Assembly: GCF_002165625.1 (NCBI RefSeq)
Contig: NZ_NGNS01000003.1
Span: 124,001 to 188,000 of the forward strand
DNA length: 64,000 bases
DNA from: Neiella marina
GTDB taxonomy: Bacteria; Pseudomonadota; Gammaproteobacteria; Enterobacterales; Neiellaceae
Direction: 5' to 3'
The position numbers and the translations under genes were made by a program. Under the pieces are notes generated by a model, which made no database searches, was not told where the DNA came from, and saw only the letters and a list, made by a program, of their open reading frames with translations. Positions within the stretch are counted from its first letter, which is position 1, and each line of letters opens with the position of its first letter. Below, piece by piece: positions 46,646 through 55,666 of the stretch.

Positions 46646-47077
46646 TTATGCTTCGCTATTGAGCAAAAAGGTTGATGAAGGATCAACGTAGACCCGGCTA
46701 CCCATGGCTTCACGGCCAAGCAGCATCAGGTAACTCATGTCTTGACGATTAGTTAGGGTGATTTCAATGGGCCACTGTTCGTTGCCAATCGCGAACATGG
46801 TTTTAATCACACAGCGCTGCTCGGCTTCGCCATTAGACGACTTAATCCGTCTGGAATCGTGCAGCGGCGCTTCACAGTTCACCGTTTGATCCAAGTGGTA
46901 GACATCGGGATGGAGATCAAAACGCACATAAGGGCGGCCATTTTTTTGTATCCGCTGCAAGTTATCAACGTGCAGCGATGACGTTTTGGCGCCGGTGTCG
47001 ATACGCACTTCCAGATCGCGAATACCAAGCTCAGGCAAGCTGCAAAGCTCCAAATTACCAATCAGTAATCGACTCAT
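46646..47077 (-). CDS. Retropepsin-like ATP-dependent zinc protease family (RimB-like)
   Basis: 143 residues. Aspartyl-protease-like motif VRIDTGAKTSSLH near residue 25, RRIKSSNGEAEQRCVIKT and YLMLLGREAM at the C-terminus match the PF05618 family, encoded with rimK in many gammaproteobacteria and called RimB in Pseudomonas, where it acts against poly-glutamylated RpsF. It lies 18 bp after the M14-like gene in the same operon. Confidence 0.82.
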   Translation of the reverse strand: MSRLLIGNLELCSLPELGIRDLEVRIDTGAKTSSLHVDNLQRIQKNGRPYVRFDLHPDVYHLDQTVNCEAPLHDSRRIKSSNGEAEQRCVIKTMFAIGNEQWPIEITLTNRQDMSYLMLLGREAMGSRVYVDPSSTFLLNSEA

Positions 47078-47095
47078 TTATTCACCTATAGGTCT

Positions 47096-48133
47096 CTACA
47101 CTTGACCTTCTGTCACTTCAGTCAGCAAAACCGGATCCACTTGATCTTGCATACGCTCAATGTGTTCTGCCACATCATCCGCCGCATCACCAAAGTAGGC
47201 AATGTGATACATGGCATCACCCTCTTGCACCAACGGGATGTTTTGTTTGCCAATGACAATGCCCGAACGACTTGAGCGCACTTGATCAATAACATCGCCC
47301 AACGGACTATTGATCGATGCTAGGACTTCGTTCTTCTCCACCAGCGACCCCAGGGTAACGAACTCCTGCACAAAGCCACTAGCCGTCGCGCGCATCCAAT
47401 CACTGCGGTTGGCGACAAAGGGCTCAATCCGCCGCTTGGCCCGACGTTTGCGAATCATGCCCAGCGCCGACAACACGTTAAGCGTGCCTTTAAAGCCATT
47501 TTGAATCGACAGCTCATCGAATCGCAACGCCTGCCCTGCTTCATACAGTAATATCCGAGTACCGCGCTGAACAGCTGCCTCACGCAATGAGCCATCGCGC
47601 AAGTTGGCGTTTAACAGCACAGGCACGCCAAATGATTCGGCCAATGCTCGGGTTTGCTCGTCATCCAAGTCTGCCCGAACCTGTGGCAGGTTAGAGCGAT
47701 GGATAGCTCCCGTGTGCAAGTCAATACCGTAATCGCAATGTTGAACAATTTCGTTTAGAAACGTATGCGCCAAGCGCCCTGCTAACGAGCCCTTTGTAGA
47801 GCCGGGAAAACAGCGGTTCAAATCGCGGCGATCGGGCATATAACGGCTTTGGTTCAATACTCCATAAACATTGACCATAGGCACCAAAATCAAGGTGCCT
47901 TTGGTCAACTTGACATCATGAGCAATCAAGCGACGAATGATCTCAATACCATTGAGTTCATCACCATGCACTGCGGCACTGACAAATACCGTAGGACCAT
48001 CTTTACGCGCCCGTGTTACATGCACGGGTATCGACATTTGAGTGTCGGTATACAAGCGAGCGACGGGCAGTTTTAGCTGCTTGCGCTCGCCCGGTAAAAT
48101 CTCGACACCAGCGATCATCAGTGGCGTTGCCAT
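47096..48133 (-). CDS. Succinylglutamate desuccinylase/aspartoacylase family hydrolase
   Basis: 345 residues, zinc-dependent M14-like fold: AAVHGDELNGIEIIRRL (His and Glu ligands), then GSLAGRLAHTFL, DYGIDLHTGA (His ligand), LYEAGQALRFDE, and a C-terminal beta-barrel domain ending near GDAMYHIAYFG. Its start overlaps the rimK stop by 1 bp and the protease gene follows, so it probably acts in the same pathway, perhaps trimming or recycling glutamyl adducts. Substrate unknown. Confidence 0.85.
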   Translation of the reverse strand: MATPLMIAGVEILPGERKQLKLPVARLYTDTQMSIPVHVTRARKDGPTVFVSAAVHGDELNGIEIIRRLIAHDVKLTKGTLILVPMVNVYGVLNQSRYMPDRRDLNRCFPGSTKGSLAGRLAHTFLNEIVQHCDYGIDLHTGAIHRSNLPQVRADLDDEQTRALAESFGVPVLLNANLRDGSLREAAVQRGTRILLYEAGQALRFDELSIQNGFKGTLNVLSALGMIRKRRAKRRIEPFVANRSDWMRATASGFVQEFVTLGSLVEKNEVLASINSPLGDVIDQVRSSRSGIVIGKQNIPLVQEGDAMYHIAYFGDAADDVAEHIERMQDQVDPVLLTEVTEGQV

Positions 48134-49038
48134 TAACCTTTACCCTTAGTGCGTGTAGCGTTTGGCTTGGCGTTTTTTTCAATAAACTCGTAGACCAAAC
48201 CTGCCACATCTTTACCGGTTGCATTCTCAATGCCTTCTAAACCCGGTGACGAATTCACTTCCATCACCACAGGCCCGCGGCTGGATTGCAAAATATCCAC
48301 GCCACACAAATTCAAGCCCATGGCTTTTGCTGCATTAATCGCTGTAGCACGTTCTTCTTTGCTGAGCTTGACCAATTGCGCACTGCCGCCACGGTGCAAA
48401 TTTGAGCGAAACTCTCCTTCTGCCGCCTGCCGCTTCATTGCCGCCACAACCTTGCCGCCAACCACAAAACAACGGATATCGGCACCACCGGCTTCTTTAA
48501 TAAATTCCTGCACTAGAATATTGGCTTTCAAGCCCATGAAAGCTTCCATCACGCTCTCAGCCGCTTTATTGGTTTCGGCTAACACCACACCAATGCCTTG
48601 AGTGCCTTCAAGCAGCTTAATCACTAAAGGCGCGCCACCAACATTCTTGATGACGTCCTGAATTTTGTCAGGCTTGCTAGCAAAACCGGTGCGTGGCAAA
48701 CCAATGCCCTTGCGAGACAACAACTGCAACGAGCGCAACTTGTCACGCGATCGGCTAATCGCCACCGATTCATTAACGCAAAACGTTCCCATCATCTCAA
48801 ACTGGCGCACCACAGCAGTACCATAAAAGGTAATCGACGCACCTATCCGTGGGATGATGGCATCGTAAGCTGGCAGCACTTCACCATTGTAACGCACGGT
48901 TGGGTTACTACTGGTGATATCCATGTAGCAATGAAGTGTGTCAATCACATCCACTTGGTGACCGCGTAATTCCCCCGCTTCTTTAAGGCGACGAGTGGAG
49001 TACAAGTTTTCATTTCGAGACAGAATCGCTATGCGCAT
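48133..49038 (-). CDS. rimK: RimK, ATP-grasp alpha-L-glutamate ligase
   Basis: Adds glutamates to the C-terminus of ribosomal protein S6 and makes poly-alpha-glutamate in vitro. 301 residues from ATG 49038 (GGAAG upstream), as in E. coli (300). ATP-grasp features: [38 protein letters not shown], and [13 protein letters not shown]. It heads an operon with the M14-like hydrolase and the retropepsin-like protease. Confidence 0.94.
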   Translation of the reverse strand: MRIAILSRNENLYSTRRLKEAGELRGHQVDVIDTLHCYMDITSSNPTVRYNGEVLPAYDAIIPRIGASITFYGTAVVRQFEMMGTFCVNESVAISRSRDKLRSLQLLSRKGIGLPRTGFASKPDKIQDVIKNVGGAPLVIKLLEGTQGIGVVLAETNKAAESVMEAFMGLKANILVQEFIKEAGGADIRCFVVGGKVVAAMKRQAAEGEFRSNLHRGGSAQLVKLSKEERATAINAAKAMGLNLCGVDILQSSRGPVVMEVNSSPGLEGIENATGKDVAGLVYEFIEKNAKPNATRTKGKG

Positions 49039-49067
49039 GTTGTTGCTTCCTATTTGTTCAATCAGCA

Positions 49068-49427
49068 CTAATCATCAAAATAGTCGTCAGAGCTCATTTC
49101 GCTATCATTATCTGCGATAGCACTTGGCTGTGATTTTTTACCACCACACAAACCATGAAATGCGCGATGACAACGGGCCAGCTTGATGTACTTGAGCCAA
49201 ACTTTTTCCAACAGCGTTTGAGGCTCGGTCAATCCAGAAATCACTTCTACGAAATGCAGCTCTTCGGAGCCCATCGGTTCGAGCTGCTTTTGCTCCAATG
49301 ACACCAAAGTGTGACCAAACAACGTTAACAAATCGGCTTCTTTGAGCGTGAAGTCGCCAGTTTTATTAAATCCCCGCGGGAACTTTACAAAGTCGTAGTA
49401 AGCTTTATGGCCCAATCGGATGCTCAT
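49068..49427 (-). CDS. maoP: MaoP (DUF413), Ori macrodomain protein
   Basis: 119 residues from ATG 49427 (AAGG upstream). Core [65 protein letters not shown] matches E. coli MaoP (YifE, 112 aa), which with the maoS site organises the Ori macrodomain. Acidic C-terminus ([11 protein letters not shown]). The divergent neighbour is hdfR, the same pairing as in E. coli, which strengthens both calls. Confidence 0.92.
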   Translation of the reverse strand: MSIRLGHKAYYDFVKFPRGFNKTGDFTLKEADLLTLFGHTLVSLEQKQLEPMGSEELHFVEVISGLTEPQTLLEKVWLKYIKLARCHRAFHGLCGGKKSQPSAIADNDSEMSSDDYFDD

Positions 49428-49576
49428 TGCGTTGACCTTTTTTACAGATTGCCACGTCGGCATTGAGTGATGAATTGGGCGCACGATAGTGTTCTGTCAT
49501 GGATCTGAAAAACGAATTATATTTGTCGTGACAACAACGACTTTTTATCAACATCACAGGGGCGAAAGCAGGTTCA

Positions 49577-50476
49577 ATGGATGTAAAAGTATTCCGAACA
49601 TTTTTGCAGTTAGCGGAGCAAAAACACTTTGGTAAAGCCGCTGAAAGCCTCTATATCACTCAGGCTGCAGTCAGTGCCCGAATCAAACAATTAGAGACCT
49701 TTTTCGATAATCAGTTATTTGTTAGAGAGCGCAATGCGATTCGATTAACCTCGGCTGGAGAGCGCTTAATCCCTTACGCCCAAGCCATGGTTCGCACCCT
49801 AGAGCAAGCAAAAACCGATTTAGCGCTGGCTTCAAATCAAAGTATTCAGTTAACGCTAGCTGGCACTGCCAACATCTGGGACGCTTTTTTACAGCATTGG
49901 CTGACTGTCGTCACCGACACGATGAGCGGCTATTCGTTCAGTGCTGAGGTGATGAATAGAGAGCAAATCCATCGTTCGTTGGTTGAGCGCACCTTAGATA
50001 TTGGCATCAGTTTTGACCCGCTTAAGGCTGATGACGTGGTCAGTCAGCACATTGCTGATTTAGAGCTCGCGTTGGTAAGCTCTGAACCGACAAATATCGA
50101 TACCGTATTTGATTCCCCATACATCTACGTTGATTGGGGCAATCGCTTTAGTCTTGAGCACGCCGACCGCCATCCAGCAATTGCGGCACCTTTTATGCGC
50201 ACGTCGTCGGGACGAATCGCATTGGACTTCATTTTGAAAAAAGGAGGAGCGGCCTACTTGCCCTCTTCTGTTGTCGAGCCATTCATCACTTCCGAGCAAT
50301 TGTTTGAAGTCCAAAACTCCGCGCGTTGGAGTCGCCCCGTGTATTTTTGCAATCGCCGACAAGCGGTATCAGCTCAGGCCATCAGTCGGGTTCGCGAACT
50401 ATTCGGTCAAACCGAGCCTGAACCGGCGCAGTTATTCCAGCAAGCCAGTGAGGCGACTAGCAACAGAGAGTGTTGA
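49577..50476 (+). CDS. hdfR: LysR-type regulator HdfR
   Basis: 299 residues. N-terminal LysR helix-turn-helix: VFRTFLQLAEQKHFGKAAESLYITQAAVSARIKQLE, then FVRERNAIRLTSAGERLIPYA. The C-terminal ligand domain is less conserved. Closest match in memory is HdfR, a regulator of flhDC and gltBD in enterics. Divergent from maoP, the E. coli hdfR-yifE arrangement. Its own target genes here are not visible. Confidence 0.88.
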   Translation: MDVKVFRTFLQLAEQKHFGKAAESLYITQAAVSARIKQLETFFDNQLFVRERNAIRLTSAGERLIPYAQAMVRTLEQAKTDLALASNQSIQLTLAGTANIWDAFLQHWLTVVTDTMSGYSFSAEVMNREQIHRSLVERTLDIGISFDPLKADDVVSQHIADLELALVSSEPTNIDTVFDSPYIYVDWGNRFSLEHADRHPAIAAPFMRTSSGRIALDFILKKGGAAYLPSSVVEPFITSEQLFEVQNSARWSRPVYFCNRRQAVSAQAISRVRELFGQTEPEPAQLFQQASEATSNREC

Positions 50477-50538
50477 TTAAGAGCTGTAGCTATCCCCCGG
50501 CGGGGTCGGCGTTAATCCAAACATGTCCTCTGCTCGTA

Positions 50539-50557
50539 TCGACAACTTTATTGTCGA
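50539..50557 (+). promoter_or_regulatory. Perfect inverted repeat before the DUF2805 gene
   Basis: TCGACAA-CTTTA-TTGTCGA lies 11 bp upstream of the start. It could be an operator or a hairpin that hides the ribosome site, since GAG overlaps its end. Confidence 0.4.
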
Positions 50558-50567
50558 GTAATGCCTT

Positions 50568-50819
50568 ATGAAGCTCACCGAAGACAACGAATCTCGGATC
50601 ATAGAGATGGCGTGGGAGGACAGAACGCCATTTGAAGCAATCGAACATCAGTTTGGCCTGACCGAAACTCAGGTTATCCATTTCATGCGAACAAAACTCA
50701 AAGCTAGTAGCTTTAGGCTTTGGCGCTCAAGAGTGTCTGGGCGGAAAACAAAACACCTTCGCCTCCGCAGCAACAAAGTAAACAGAGCCTACTGCGCGAC
50801 GCAATACAAGCACCGCTGA
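50568..50819 (+). CDS. DUF2805 / TIGR03643 family small protein
   Basis: 83 residues. Recognisable core: ESRIIEMAWEDRTPFEAIEHQFGLTE, a helix-turn-helix-like block, then VIHFMRTKLKASSFRLWRSRVSGRKTKHL. Very basic, likely a nucleic-acid binder; function unknown. The tail beyond about residue 70 is poorly conserved in type. Monocistronic. Confidence 0.85.
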   Translation: MKLTEDNESRIIEMAWEDRTPFEAIEHQFGLTETQVIHFMRTKLKASSFRLWRSRVSGRKTKHLRLRSNKVNRAYCATQYKHR

Positions 50820-50966
50820 ACCAAGCGCATCATCAACGGCTTGCTCAGATCAACGAATGGCACACAGCAATGCCAACACCGCTCAGGTATAGTATGGAAA
50901 CATATTGCCCTGAGTGTGTTGGTCTAAACGCCAACCTAAGAACACCAATTTTTCAAGGACGCTGCA

Positions 50967-51284
50967 ATGATTTACTCAACCATAGAGACCATCCCCGGTC
51001 GTGAAATACAAGAAACCGTTGGTGTTGTTACCGGCAACGTCGTTCAAGCCAAACACATTGGCCGCGATATTATGGCCGGTTTGAAAGGAATTGTTGGCGG
51101 TGAAATTCGCGGCTATACCGAGATGCTAACCGAGGCGCGCGACGTTGCCATTCAACGCCTTATTGAAGATGCCCGAGGCAAAGGTGCAGATGCGATTGTC
51201 GGCATCCGCTTTACCACCAGCACAATTATGGATGGCTCATCAGAAATCATGGTGTTTGGCACAGCAGTTAAGCTCAAACCCTAG
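50967..51284 (+). CDS. YbjQ/UPF0145 family protein
   Basis: 105 residues with AGGA eight bases before the ATG. Family pattern: TIPGREIQETVGVVTGNVV, FRDI-like GRDIMAGLKGIVGGEIRGYTEML, REVA-like ARDVAIQRLIEDARGKGADAIVGIRF and EIMVFGTAVKL. Forms pentameric dodecin-like barrels in structures; sometimes called heavy-metal-binding. Function unknown. Followed by a terminator. Confidence 0.93.
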   Translation: MIYSTIETIPGREIQETVGVVTGNVVQAKHIGRDIMAGLKGIVGGEIRGYTEMLTEARDVAIQRLIEDARGKGADAIVGIRFTTSTIMDGSSEIMVFGTAVKLKP

Positions 51285-51300
51285 CTCCCAAAACTGCATC

Positions 51301-51345
51301 CCCCTTTTGCCGACTTTCAGTTTTCGGCATCGGGGAATTATTTTT
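51301..51345 (+). terminator. Probable intrinsic terminator after the ybjQ-like gene
   Basis: CCCC (51301-51304), GCCGA, loop, TCGGC (51324-51328) and GGGG (51332-51335) form a two-part stem followed by AATTATTTTTAG. Confidence 0.55.
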
Positions 51346-51478
51346 AGCGAGAAGCCTCGTTCAATCACATCATAGCTAAGCCTAGTTGACGCAAGCACGG
51401 TAACCTTACTAACCCTCTTATCCTTGTTCCTCTCGTTTGACTAGCGACTTATTGATAACAACAGATTGGAGTAAACCA

Positions 51479-51916
51479 ATGACTAGTAAGATGCTTGAAC
51501 TTGTTGAGGCCCAAGATTTAACGGCAGCAGCACAGTTCACCCTTGACAACATGGCGCCCTACTACGCCATGTACGGCGTTGACTGGGAGCTAAACGATGT
51601 TTATCAGGCGACCAAAGATCTGGTGAACTTCAATATCGTCTTTAACGGCCAGCATATAGGTGTCGTTCGATTATCGTTCGAAGGTGACTGTTGCCAACTC
51701 CGCGATATTCAGATTGGCGCGGCACATCAAAGCAAAGGCTTTGGAGCTCAAGTGATTGCCATCGTAATGGCCATGGCTGAGCGCCGCCGGCTTGCTGCAG
51801 TCGAGCTAAAAGTCTTTCAGCGCAGCCCCGCCCATAAGCTCTACAGCCGGGTTGGTTTTAGGGTCGTTAATAAAGACGATCGTTTCTATTACATGCGCCG
51901 TAGTACTGCCGACTAA
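51479..51916 (+). CDS. GNAT family N-acetyltransferase
   Basis: 145 residues from ATG 51479 (TGGAG seven bases upstream). Central IGVVRLSFEGDCCQLRDIQIGAAHQSKGFGAQVIAIVMAMA holds the acetyl-CoA loop (Q-x-x-G-F-G), and KLYSRVGFRVVNKDDRFYYMRR closes the fold. Substrate unknown. Monocistronic. Confidence 0.82.
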   Translation: MTSKMLELVEAQDLTAAAQFTLDNMAPYYAMYGVDWELNDVYQATKDLVNFNIVFNGQHIGVVRLSFEGDCCQLRDIQIGAAHQSKGFGAQVIAIVMAMAERRRLAAVELKVFQRSPAHKLYSRVGFRVVNKDDRFYYMRRSTAD

Positions 51917-51928
51917 CGACAGATAGCG

Positions 51929-52132
51929 TTAGGTAGCCTCTCGTTTAATATGATTCAGCCGCTGTCTGGCTTGATGCAGCAAGACATTAAACTCGCGGAC
52001 TTCATCAAACCCATCGCCGTGGGTTTCTTCTGCTAAACGCTGGCCCATTTCCTGAACGACAACAAATAGGTCTGCCAACTCGTATATGGTTTCGCGCCGC
52101 TCGCGCTGAAGAATTTCTTGATTGTTGTCCAT
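51929..52132 (-). CDS. Small acidic coiled-coil-like protein, unknown
   Basis: 67 residues, almost entirely helical and charged (EILQRERRETIYELADLFVVVQEMGQRLAEETHG and FNVLLHQARQRLNHIKREAT). No family recognised. GGAG precedes the ATG at 52132 within a few bases, and the protein has no frame competitor, so it is probably real. It lies next to a repeat copy. Confidence 0.5.
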   Translation of the reverse strand: MDNNQEILQRERRETIYELADLFVVVQEMGQRLAEETHGDGFDEVREFNVLLHQARQRLNHIKREAT

Positions 52133-52189
52133 GCCTCAACTCCCCGCCAAGGAGAAAAAGTCCCGTTAAAGTTTAGCCAAGACCGAGCG

Positions 52190-52425
52190 GTCCGGTGCGA
52201 ATAATTCTTGGGGTGACTTGATAGTAGTCAATGATGCTGCCGAAGCTTGTTGTTGAACAATCTGCTCCTCTTTCTGAGTCAGATCACCGAAGAGTTTAAC
52301 AGCAGGCAGCAAGTATCGCTGTGAGGTGCTTCAGCCGGCATGGATACCGGATGTAGAGCGATCCAAGGATGGACTTGAGCGTCACCGAATGGTGATGCTT
52401 GGTGGCTGCCAGACATTGTTCCAAG
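52190..52425 (+). repeat. Diverged copy of the 312-bp structured repeat
   Basis: It shares with the units at 63.4-64.0 kb the right arm GCTTGTTGTTGAAC...TGCTCC (52245-52268), a degenerate left arm (GAATAATTC near 52200), CAAGTATCGCTGTGAGGTGC with TTCAGCCGG (from 52310), and GGACTTGAGCGTCACCGAAT followed by GGTGATGCTTGGTGGC. Same orientation as the other copies. The sequence GCGTCACC-GAAT-GGTGATGC here forms a good hairpin. It abuts the stop codon of the ABC exporter gene. Confidence 0.8.
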
Positions 52426-54207
52426 TCAGACCTGCGAACCATACAGCGTTTGATACAAGCCGGTCTCGGTAAGTAACTGCTGATGAGAGCCGCGCTGGCT
52501 GATCTCACCATCGTCAAGCACAAAGATCTTATCCGCCTGCTCAATTGCACTAAGTCGATGAGCAATAATCAAAGTCGTTTTGCCACTCAAAAAGCGTTGC
52601 AAATTAGCCAACACCTTGGCTTCGGTAGCAACATCCAGCGCCGATGTTGCTTCATCAAGCACCACCACTTTCGGATCGCTTAATACCATTCTAGCGATAG
52701 CTAAACGCTGCCGCTGACCACCCGATAAACGCACCCCATTACGACCCACCATGGTCTCTAGTTGCAGTTCTTGATCGCGAACGAAGTCATCAAGCTCGGC
52801 AATCGCCAACGCTTGCCAAATAGCATCATCGCTATGAGCAGCCCCCATGGTCAGGTTCGCTCGCAAACTGGTGTTAAACAATGCCGGTTGTTGTAACACA
52901 GTGGCAATGTTGGCACGCACTGCTTCAACGCCAACCTGCTCGATAGGATGGCCGTCATATCGGACCGTGCCAACTTGTGGTTGATATAAGCCAAGAAGCA
53001 ACTGCACCAGTGTCGATTTACCACCGCCACTCATCGACACCAAGGCCGCGGTTTTGCCAGCAGGAATGGTCAAGTTGACGTGTTTCAATACTGGCGGCTT
53101 ATCACCGTAGGCAAAATCAATCTGGTCGAAACTCAAACCAACCGTCGATGCGCGAGCAAACGGATCCACTTGCCCCTTTTCAGCCACTTCACTGGGCAAA
53201 TCCAGTACGGCATTCAACCGTGCCATCGCCGCTTTGGCACCAAACCAGGCATATTGCATGTTCAGCAATTCTTGCACGGGCCCCATCATGAACCACAAAT
53301 ACCCGAACACCGCGAACATCTGGCCAATGGTCAAATCCGAGAGCAACACCATCATCATGGCGACGGCGCGAAACACTTCAAAACCAACCAAAAACACAGT
53401 GAAGCTAAAACGGCCCATCGCTTCTGTTTTCCATTGCGAAGCGATAGCGCGGTCTTTCAATTCGATGGCCGCTTGGCCGACTTTGGCAAAGTAGTGGCCA
53501 TCACGACGAATAGCACGTAATTGGTGAATAGCATCCAGCGTTTCAATCAAGGCGCTTTGAAATGCTTCGGTGGCTGCGTTCTCTTTCACCTTGAGTTGCT
53601 TGACCCGTTTGCCAAACAACTGCGAAAAGTAAATCACTATCGGGTTAAGCAGTAAGATGAACAGCCCAAGCTGCCAACTAATCGCTAGTAAAATAGCTGC
53701 CACACCGACCAAAGACAGTGCCGCAACAAGAAACTTCGACACCGAGCTACTAATAAACTGATCGAGCGTATCGACGTCGGTAATGCAGCGTGCACTGATA
53801 CCGCCAGAGCCTTGCGTCTCGTATTGCTGCAACTGTACTTTGGGCAAATGAGCCAACAAACGTTGACGCACCGATAAACAGATTTGCTTGCCGATAATGG
53901 TAAATTGCCTTGATTGCAGCACCGTCAGCACTAAAGACAACAAACGGAGCATTACTACTGCCAGCAAGATCGCCGCAATATAGCCGCCATTGGAATGCCA
54001 GCTATCTGGTAGCACCCAGTTCATCCACTCGACCGCAATACCGGGTTGATTGAGCAACACTTCATCAACCATCAACGGCATCATTAATGGGATAGGCACA
54101 CTGATCAACGTTGCCAGAATCGCGATGATATGAGCTTTGATAAGTGTTGGTTTGTGACCTTTAATTTGCTGCCACAAACTGGCCCAACTGATGTGATAAT
54201 TCGTCAT
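52426..54207 (-). CDS. ABC exporter (MsbA/heterodimer-type half-transporter fused to ATPase) coupled to hutW
   Basis: 593 residues: six-helix exporter domain (residues 1-330), then an ATPase with Walker A SMSGGGKST, signature LSGGQRQRL, and Walker B VVVLDEATSALD. ATG 54207 overlaps the hutW stop (ATGA), so it is translationally coupled to hutW. This places it at the end of the heme-utilisation operon (receptor, hutX, hutZ, hutW). A role in exporting excess heme, porphyrin or a breakdown product is a fair guess but unproven. It resembles multidrug/lipid exporters generally. Confidence 0.88.
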   Translation of the reverse strand: MTNYHISWASLWQQIKGHKPTLIKAHIIAILATLISVPIPLMMPLMVDEVLLNQPGIAVEWMNWVLPDSWHSNGGYIAAILLAVVMLRLLSLVLTVLQSRQFTIIGKQICLSVRQRLLAHLPKVQLQQYETQGSGGISARCITDVDTLDQFISSSVSKFLVAALSLVGVAAILLAISWQLGLFILLLNPIVIYFSQLFGKRVKQLKVKENAATEAFQSALIETLDAIHQLRAIRRDGHYFAKVGQAAIELKDRAIASQWKTEAMGRFSFTVFLVGFEVFRAVAMMMVLLSDLTIGQMFAVFGYLWFMMGPVQELLNMQYAWFGAKAAMARLNAVLDLPSEVAEKGQVDPFARASTVGLSFDQIDFAYGDKPPVLKHVNLTIPAGKTAALVSMSGGGKSTLVQLLLGLYQPQVGTVRYDGHPIEQVGVEAVRANIATVLQQPALFNTSLRANLTMGAAHSDDAIWQALAIAELDDFVRDQELQLETMVGRNGVRLSGGQRQRLAIARMVLSDPKVVVLDEATSALDVATEAKVLANLQRFLSGKTTLIIAHRLSAIEQADKIFVLDDGEISQRGSHQQLLTETGLYQTLYGSQV

Positions 54208-55589
54208 GCTGCTGATTCGCAAGCCTCTACTGCGTGTTGATTGATGCTTAGGTATTGCAACATACCATTGGCCATGTTGACCGACCAGAATTTACCGGCC
54301 GTCGTCAATTCAACGCAGTCTTGCCCTGCTTGGATGTTCGCTTTAGCTAATCCATGTTGTTGCCATTTAGCAAACAGCGGTTGTGCCGCGCGATAGCGTG
54401 CAGCACCAATTTGCGCGGGGTTGATCAGCCCTTTATCACAGGCGCCAACGAGCGCGGCATCTTCAAGGTGATTGGCCGATTTAGCCATCATCATTGCCGC
54501 TGGCCATTGGTTTTGTTCGATTGCTTGCTGCCAAGGCTCAATATCGCGCGATTGCATGTAACTAAAGCCCCCCATGTTGCCCCCTGCTCCGGCGCCAACA
54601 GCGAGAATCTCAGCACCCGACTTGGCGAGCGAGTTATAGCGACTACGTTCTTTGTCACTGGTTGCCCAATGGCAATAACTTAATTGTTTTAAGCCATGTT
54701 GAGCAAAGTAGCGACTGCCTTGCTGATACAACAACGCGCGCTGCGGCGAATCCATTGGTTGCTCAATTCGGCCTTTCTCTAAATCGCGCTCAATGCCTGA
54801 GCCTTTAAATTGGATCAGCTGATACAAATCTACGCCATCAACGCCAGCGCTTAGGGTATCTTCAAGATCTTGTTGCCAACTATCGGCGGTTTGATGAGGC
54901 AAACCATACATCAAATCGATGGCAATTGTGGCTGCATTGCGGGCCGTCAATTGCTTCAGTTGCGCCAGCAGCGGTTCGCGATCATCCAATCGCTTAGCGG
55001 CGCGACGAACCTGCGTATCAAAGCTTTGCACGCCGAATGAAAAACGATTAAAGCCGCCTTGCAAGGCGCTATCGAACTTTTCATCATCAAACTTATTTAG
55101 TCGTCCCTCTAAGGTCATTTCGCAATCGTCAGCCAATGGCAAACTTTGTCGAATCCGTTGGCCTAGCGTTAATATTTGTTGTGCCGTTAAATCAGTTGGC
55201 GTGCCACCGCCAATGTAAACCGCATCAAATGGTTGTGTTTGTGACCAGGGCTCTGCCGCTTTACGGGCTAAATCAAGCAATAGCAAATCAAAGTAATTTG
55301 CCATCAGCTCAGCAGATGCAGCGTATTTGAAGAAGTTACAAAAGCTACAACGAACTCGGCAAAATGGAATGTGGACGTACAAAGCACGCCCTTTAGCGCT
55401 AACGGTGGTTTGATTCAACAACGCGGAAAACTGTTGTTGCGCTGCTCCTTGCGCCAGCGGTGGTGTACCGCCACGACCAGCATGAGCACCAGTTTTAGCG
55501 CTAAACGCATATTGCAAAGGCGATGGCGATGGGCGCCCGGTCATGGTTTCGGTAAGCGTTAGGGAACAAAAATCAATAGGCGTCGACAT
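54204..55589 (-). CDS. hutW: HutW, radical SAM heme-utilisation protein
   Basis: 461 residues from ATG 55589 (GGAG upstream). HemW/HemN-like radical SAM protein with the cluster motif CRVRCSFC (Cys77, Cys81, Cys84) in VHIPFC, then YIGGGTPTDL, FSFGVQSFD and IDLMYGLPHQT. In V. cholerae and relatives hutW is encoded with hutX and hutZ; ChuW-type members break the heme ring anaerobically, so this may release iron from heme. Here the order is hutX-hutZ-hutW. Confidence 0.9.
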   Translation of the reverse strand: MSTPIDFCSLTLTETMTGRPSPSPLQYAFSAKTGAHAGRGGTPPLAQGAAQQQFSALLNQTTVSAKGRALYVHIPFCRVRCSFCNFFKYAASAELMANYFDLLLLDLARKAAEPWSQTQPFDAVYIGGGTPTDLTAQQILTLGQRIRQSLPLADDCEMTLEGRLNKFDDEKFDSALQGGFNRFSFGVQSFDTQVRRAAKRLDDREPLLAQLKQLTARNAATIAIDLMYGLPHQTADSWQQDLEDTLSAGVDGVDLYQLIQFKGSGIERDLEKGRIEQPMDSPQRALLYQQGSRYFAQHGLKQLSYCHWATSDKERSRYNSLAKSGAEILAVGAGAGGNMGGFSYMQSRDIEPWQQAIEQNQWPAAMMMAKSANHLEDAALVGACDKGLINPAQIGAARYRAAQPLFAKWQQHGLAKANIQAGQDCVELTTAGKFWSVNMANGMLQYLSINQHAVEACESAA

Positions 55590-55625
55590 CACATACTCCG
55601 GATTGGACAGACTGTGCTTATGTCA

Positions 55626-55646
55626 AAGCCGGCACGCGACCGGCTT
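55626..55646 (-). promoter_or_regulatory. Intercistronic hairpin between hutZ and hutW
   Basis: AAGCCGG (55626-55632), a 7-nt loop and CCGGCTT (55640-55646). It could lower readthrough into hutW or protect the upstream mRNA end. Confidence 0.45.
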
Positions 55647-55666
55647 CGAGAGCAAAAAAGTGGAGG

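Noticed and set aside
50720-51004. 94-residue frame spanning the end of the DUF2805 gene and the ybjQ-like start
   Set aside because: Covers two recognised genes in another frame; no family resemblance.
52296-52565. 89-residue minus-strand frame over the repeat and the end of the ABC exporter
   Set aside because: It reads from the ABC ATPase region in another frame into repeat DNA; no coding signal.
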